Notes under the pieces: generated by a model
Databases searched by the model: none
What the model was told of the DNA's origin: nothing
The model's input: the letters and a program-made list of their open reading frames with translations, nothing else
NCBI GenBank assembly: GCA_004292515.1
Contig: RDXB01000028.1
Coordinates: 1-64,000 of the forward strand
From: Oscillatoriales cyanobacterium
GTDB taxonomy: Bacteria; Cyanobacteriota; Cyanobacteriia; CACIAM-69d
Direction: 5' to 3'
Length of the DNA stretch: 64,000 bases
Shown: positions 62,543-64,000 of the stretch, piece by piece
Layout: every line of letters starts with the position of its first letter
How positions within the stretch are numbered: position 1 is the first letter of the stretch
Position numbers and translations under genes: made by a program

Positions 62543-63085
62543 GGACTTAGACAGGCGAGGAGGGGGTCAAAAAGCGATAACGAGCGGCTTGCTGGGGCCT
62601 AGCCGGGGCTAACCCAGCAGGGTGCCTATTCATCAACCACTTTCTCAACTACCCTTCCGTTCAGCAAGCCATTCCCAAATCAATGAAGCGTTGCTGAACG
62701 GGGTTGGAGTGACATTGAAGCCTTAATTGCAACCCATTGGGGAGATTGCTTGTGAGGCTGTGGAGCGATCGCTTCAGTTGGGCTGAACGATTGAGTGGGA
62801 TCAATGCATTTGGCCAAGCGATCGGGCGACTCATTCGCAGGGATGTCGCACAGATATTTAATCATCTTTCCATCCTGCAATTGGCAAAGATTTTGACCGA
62901 CAGAAAACGAGCCTTGGGCGGTTGGCTGGGTAATTTAGCCTGAATTGATCGTTCCTGGAGGCCACTGTGTGCCAACCTAGCCCACCGGGGTGATCCCCGT
63001 GAGGTTGTGGGTGGGCTGCCGCTAGACCCAGCTAATCTGGGGGCGATCGGCTGGGTTGCGGCATCGGTGGGGTTGGAACTGGTGA
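62543..63085. other. Intergenic region between cphB and rpiA
   Basis: 0.54 kb. A hairpin with an 11-bp stem, CCGTTCAGCAA / TTGCTGAACGG, is at about 62657-62701. The short plus-strand frame at 62737-62943 has no recognisable features. Both flanking genes are on the minus strand, so this also holds the cphB promoter. Confidence 0.55.
62657..62701. other. Inverted repeat with an 11-bp stem
   Basis: CCGTTCAGCAA and TTGCTGAACGG are separated by 23 bp. There is no T-run, so it is not a classical terminator. It could be a palindromic repeat or a regulatory hairpin in the cphB 5' region. Confidence 0.5.
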
Positions 63086-63796
63086 TTACAGCTCGCGGAC
63101 GCGGGGTTCACCATCAATAATTTCGCCAATCAAGATGCGATCGGCTGCGCCCACAAACAGACCGTTTTCCAACACGCCAGGAATGTTGTTCAGTTCTTTT
63201 TCCAAGCTGGCCGGATCGGCGATTCCTTGGGGGAATTTCACATCCAACACCAAGTTGCCTTGATCGGTGACGACGGGGCCGGCTTTTTTCACGGCCATGC
63301 GCAGTTGGGGTTCGCCCCCCAAGGCGGCGATCGCCCGCTTCACTGGTTCTAGGGCCATGGGCAGCACTTCCACCGGCAGCAGAAAGGTGGTTCCCAGCAG
63401 ATCCACCAGCTTGGTGCCATCCACCACCACAATAAATTCATCGGCCAGGCAGTCCACGATTTTTTCGCGGGTGTGGGCTGCGCCGCCGCCCTTGATTAGG
63501 TTCTTTTGGGGATCGACTTCATCGGCCCCATCGATCGCCACATGGATGCGATCGACATCGTTGGGCGTGGCTAGCGGAATGCCGTATTGCTTGGCTAGCA
63601 CTTCCGACTGGAACGAGGTGGGCACGCCGATAATATTGCTCAGTTCGCCCGATTGCAGGCGCTCACCCAAATATTGAATGGCAAAGGCTGCCGTCGAACC
63701 GCTGCCCAATCCCACAACGGTTCCCGACTTGACTTGAGCCACCGCAGCACGGGCCACTTGTTGCTTCATGATGGTTGCGGGATCGGTCTGGCTCAT
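63086..63796 (-). CDS. rpiA: Ribose-5-phosphate isomerase A
   Basis: 236 residues, the full family length. It interconverts ribose-5-phosphate and ribulose-5-phosphate in the Calvin and pentose phosphate pathways. Motifs: [37 protein letters not shown]. It has no adjacent Calvin-cycle genes. Confidence 0.97.
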   Translation of the reverse strand: MSQTDPATIMKQQVARAAVAQVKSGTVVGLGSGSTAAFAIQYLGERLQSGELSNIIGVPTSFQSEVLAKQYGIPLATPNDVDRIHVAIDGADEVDPQKNLIKGGGAAHTREKIVDCLADEFIVVVDGTKLVDLLGTTFLLPVEVLPMALEPVKRAIAALGGEPQLRMAVKKAGPVVTDQGNLVLDVKFPQGIADPASLEKELNNIPGVLENGLFVGAADRILIGEIIDGEPRVREL

Positions 63797-64000
63797 GGAA
63801 ACTCCTGTAATAGGGATTAAATGATTGATTTGATCATGGATTAGACAGGGTTCATTAAAACACCACTGGTTGGTTGGGATCGCGATCGAGCCTTTCGGGA
63901 TTCAACGCAGCCCCGGCGGGTGAAGCGACTTGCGGGCTAATCCTAATGGCGGCTCAACCGATGCCAACGCCCCATCAGCACTATGGCGCAGGATCAAGTA

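Noticed and set aside
62737-62943. 68-residue plus-strand frame between cphB and rpiA
   Set aside because: Basic, without a ribosome-binding site or any conserved pattern. It is probably chance.

Overview
The window is a stretch of cyanobacterial chromosome. The evidence is the complete kaiA, kaiB and kaiC clock genes, photosystem II genes (psbEFLJ and a 43-residue psb30/ycf12), the NDH-1 cluster ndhC-ndhK-ndhJ, a membrane-anchored rubredoxin, ycf48, the myxoxanthophyll genes cruF and cruG, narM, a cyanophycinase gene, and many copies of the HIP1 octamer GCGATCGC. The genus cannot be fixed from the sequence. It looks like a freshwater or terrestrial type with a fairly GC-rich, repeat-laden genome.

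Layout. 1-3.5 kb: the 3' end of an IS200/IS605-type tnpB, a small secreted DUF6636-like protein and a TPR-CHAT protein. 4-11.4 kb: folC, a YciI-like protein, a minus-strand run of cyanobacterial proteins of unknown function (a lipoprotein, a TIGR04376-type coiled coil, a PilP/GspC-like membrane protein, a small membrane protein), a methyltransferase and a small orphan. 12-20.9 kb: 1-Cys peroxiredoxin, a filamentous-haemagglutinin/CHAT protein without a signal peptide, a DUF2927 protein, a HAD hydrolase, an RluA-family pseudouridine synthase and a PsiE-like protein. 21-25.5 kb: ffh, a TerB-like protein, a group 2 sigma factor and psb30. 26.4-30.6 kb: the kai locus, with kaiA separated from kaiB by 1.2 kb of repeat-containing DNA. 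30.8-40.1 kb: an unknown protein and a lipoprotein, glcE-glcF, a Uma2 nuclease, panD with a membrane protein, dusB, a YkvA protein and a Cys-rich anchored protein. 40.5-46.7 kb: tRNA-Glu, cruF-cruG, an Hpt protein, KDPG aldolase and an L,D-transpeptidase. 46.8-52.9 kb: three co-oriented genes for a dCache-HAMP class III nucleotide cyclase, a periplasmic binding protein and an SLC13/DASS transporter with an N-terminal cyclic-nucleotide-binding-like domain. 53.5-64 kb: narM, a Rossmann-CIA30 fusion, ndhJKC, rubA-ycf48-psbEFLJ, a DUF3318 protein, cyanophycinase and rpiA.

The most system-like unfamiliar feature is the cyclase, binding-protein and CNBD-transporter group at 46.8-52.9 kb. It could form a ligand-sensing, second-messenger-gated uptake module. 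That is an inference from gene content: the CNBD has lost its usual phosphate-binding Arg, and the cyclase has Asn where a substrate-selecting Lys is normal.

The window is also rich in non-coding repeats. These include at least three dispersed MITE-like families (A, about 140 bp with a GGGGCTTAAGCCCC core; B, 114 bp; C, hairpin-like), one 91-bp element with intact terminal inverted repeats and an 8-bp target duplication, and about ten short tandem arrays (10-22 bp units) lying mostly at gene ends. Several repeats abut or alter coding sequence, for example the C-terminus of the lipoprotein at 6.0 kb, the start of the Uma2 gene and the kaiA-kaiB spacer.
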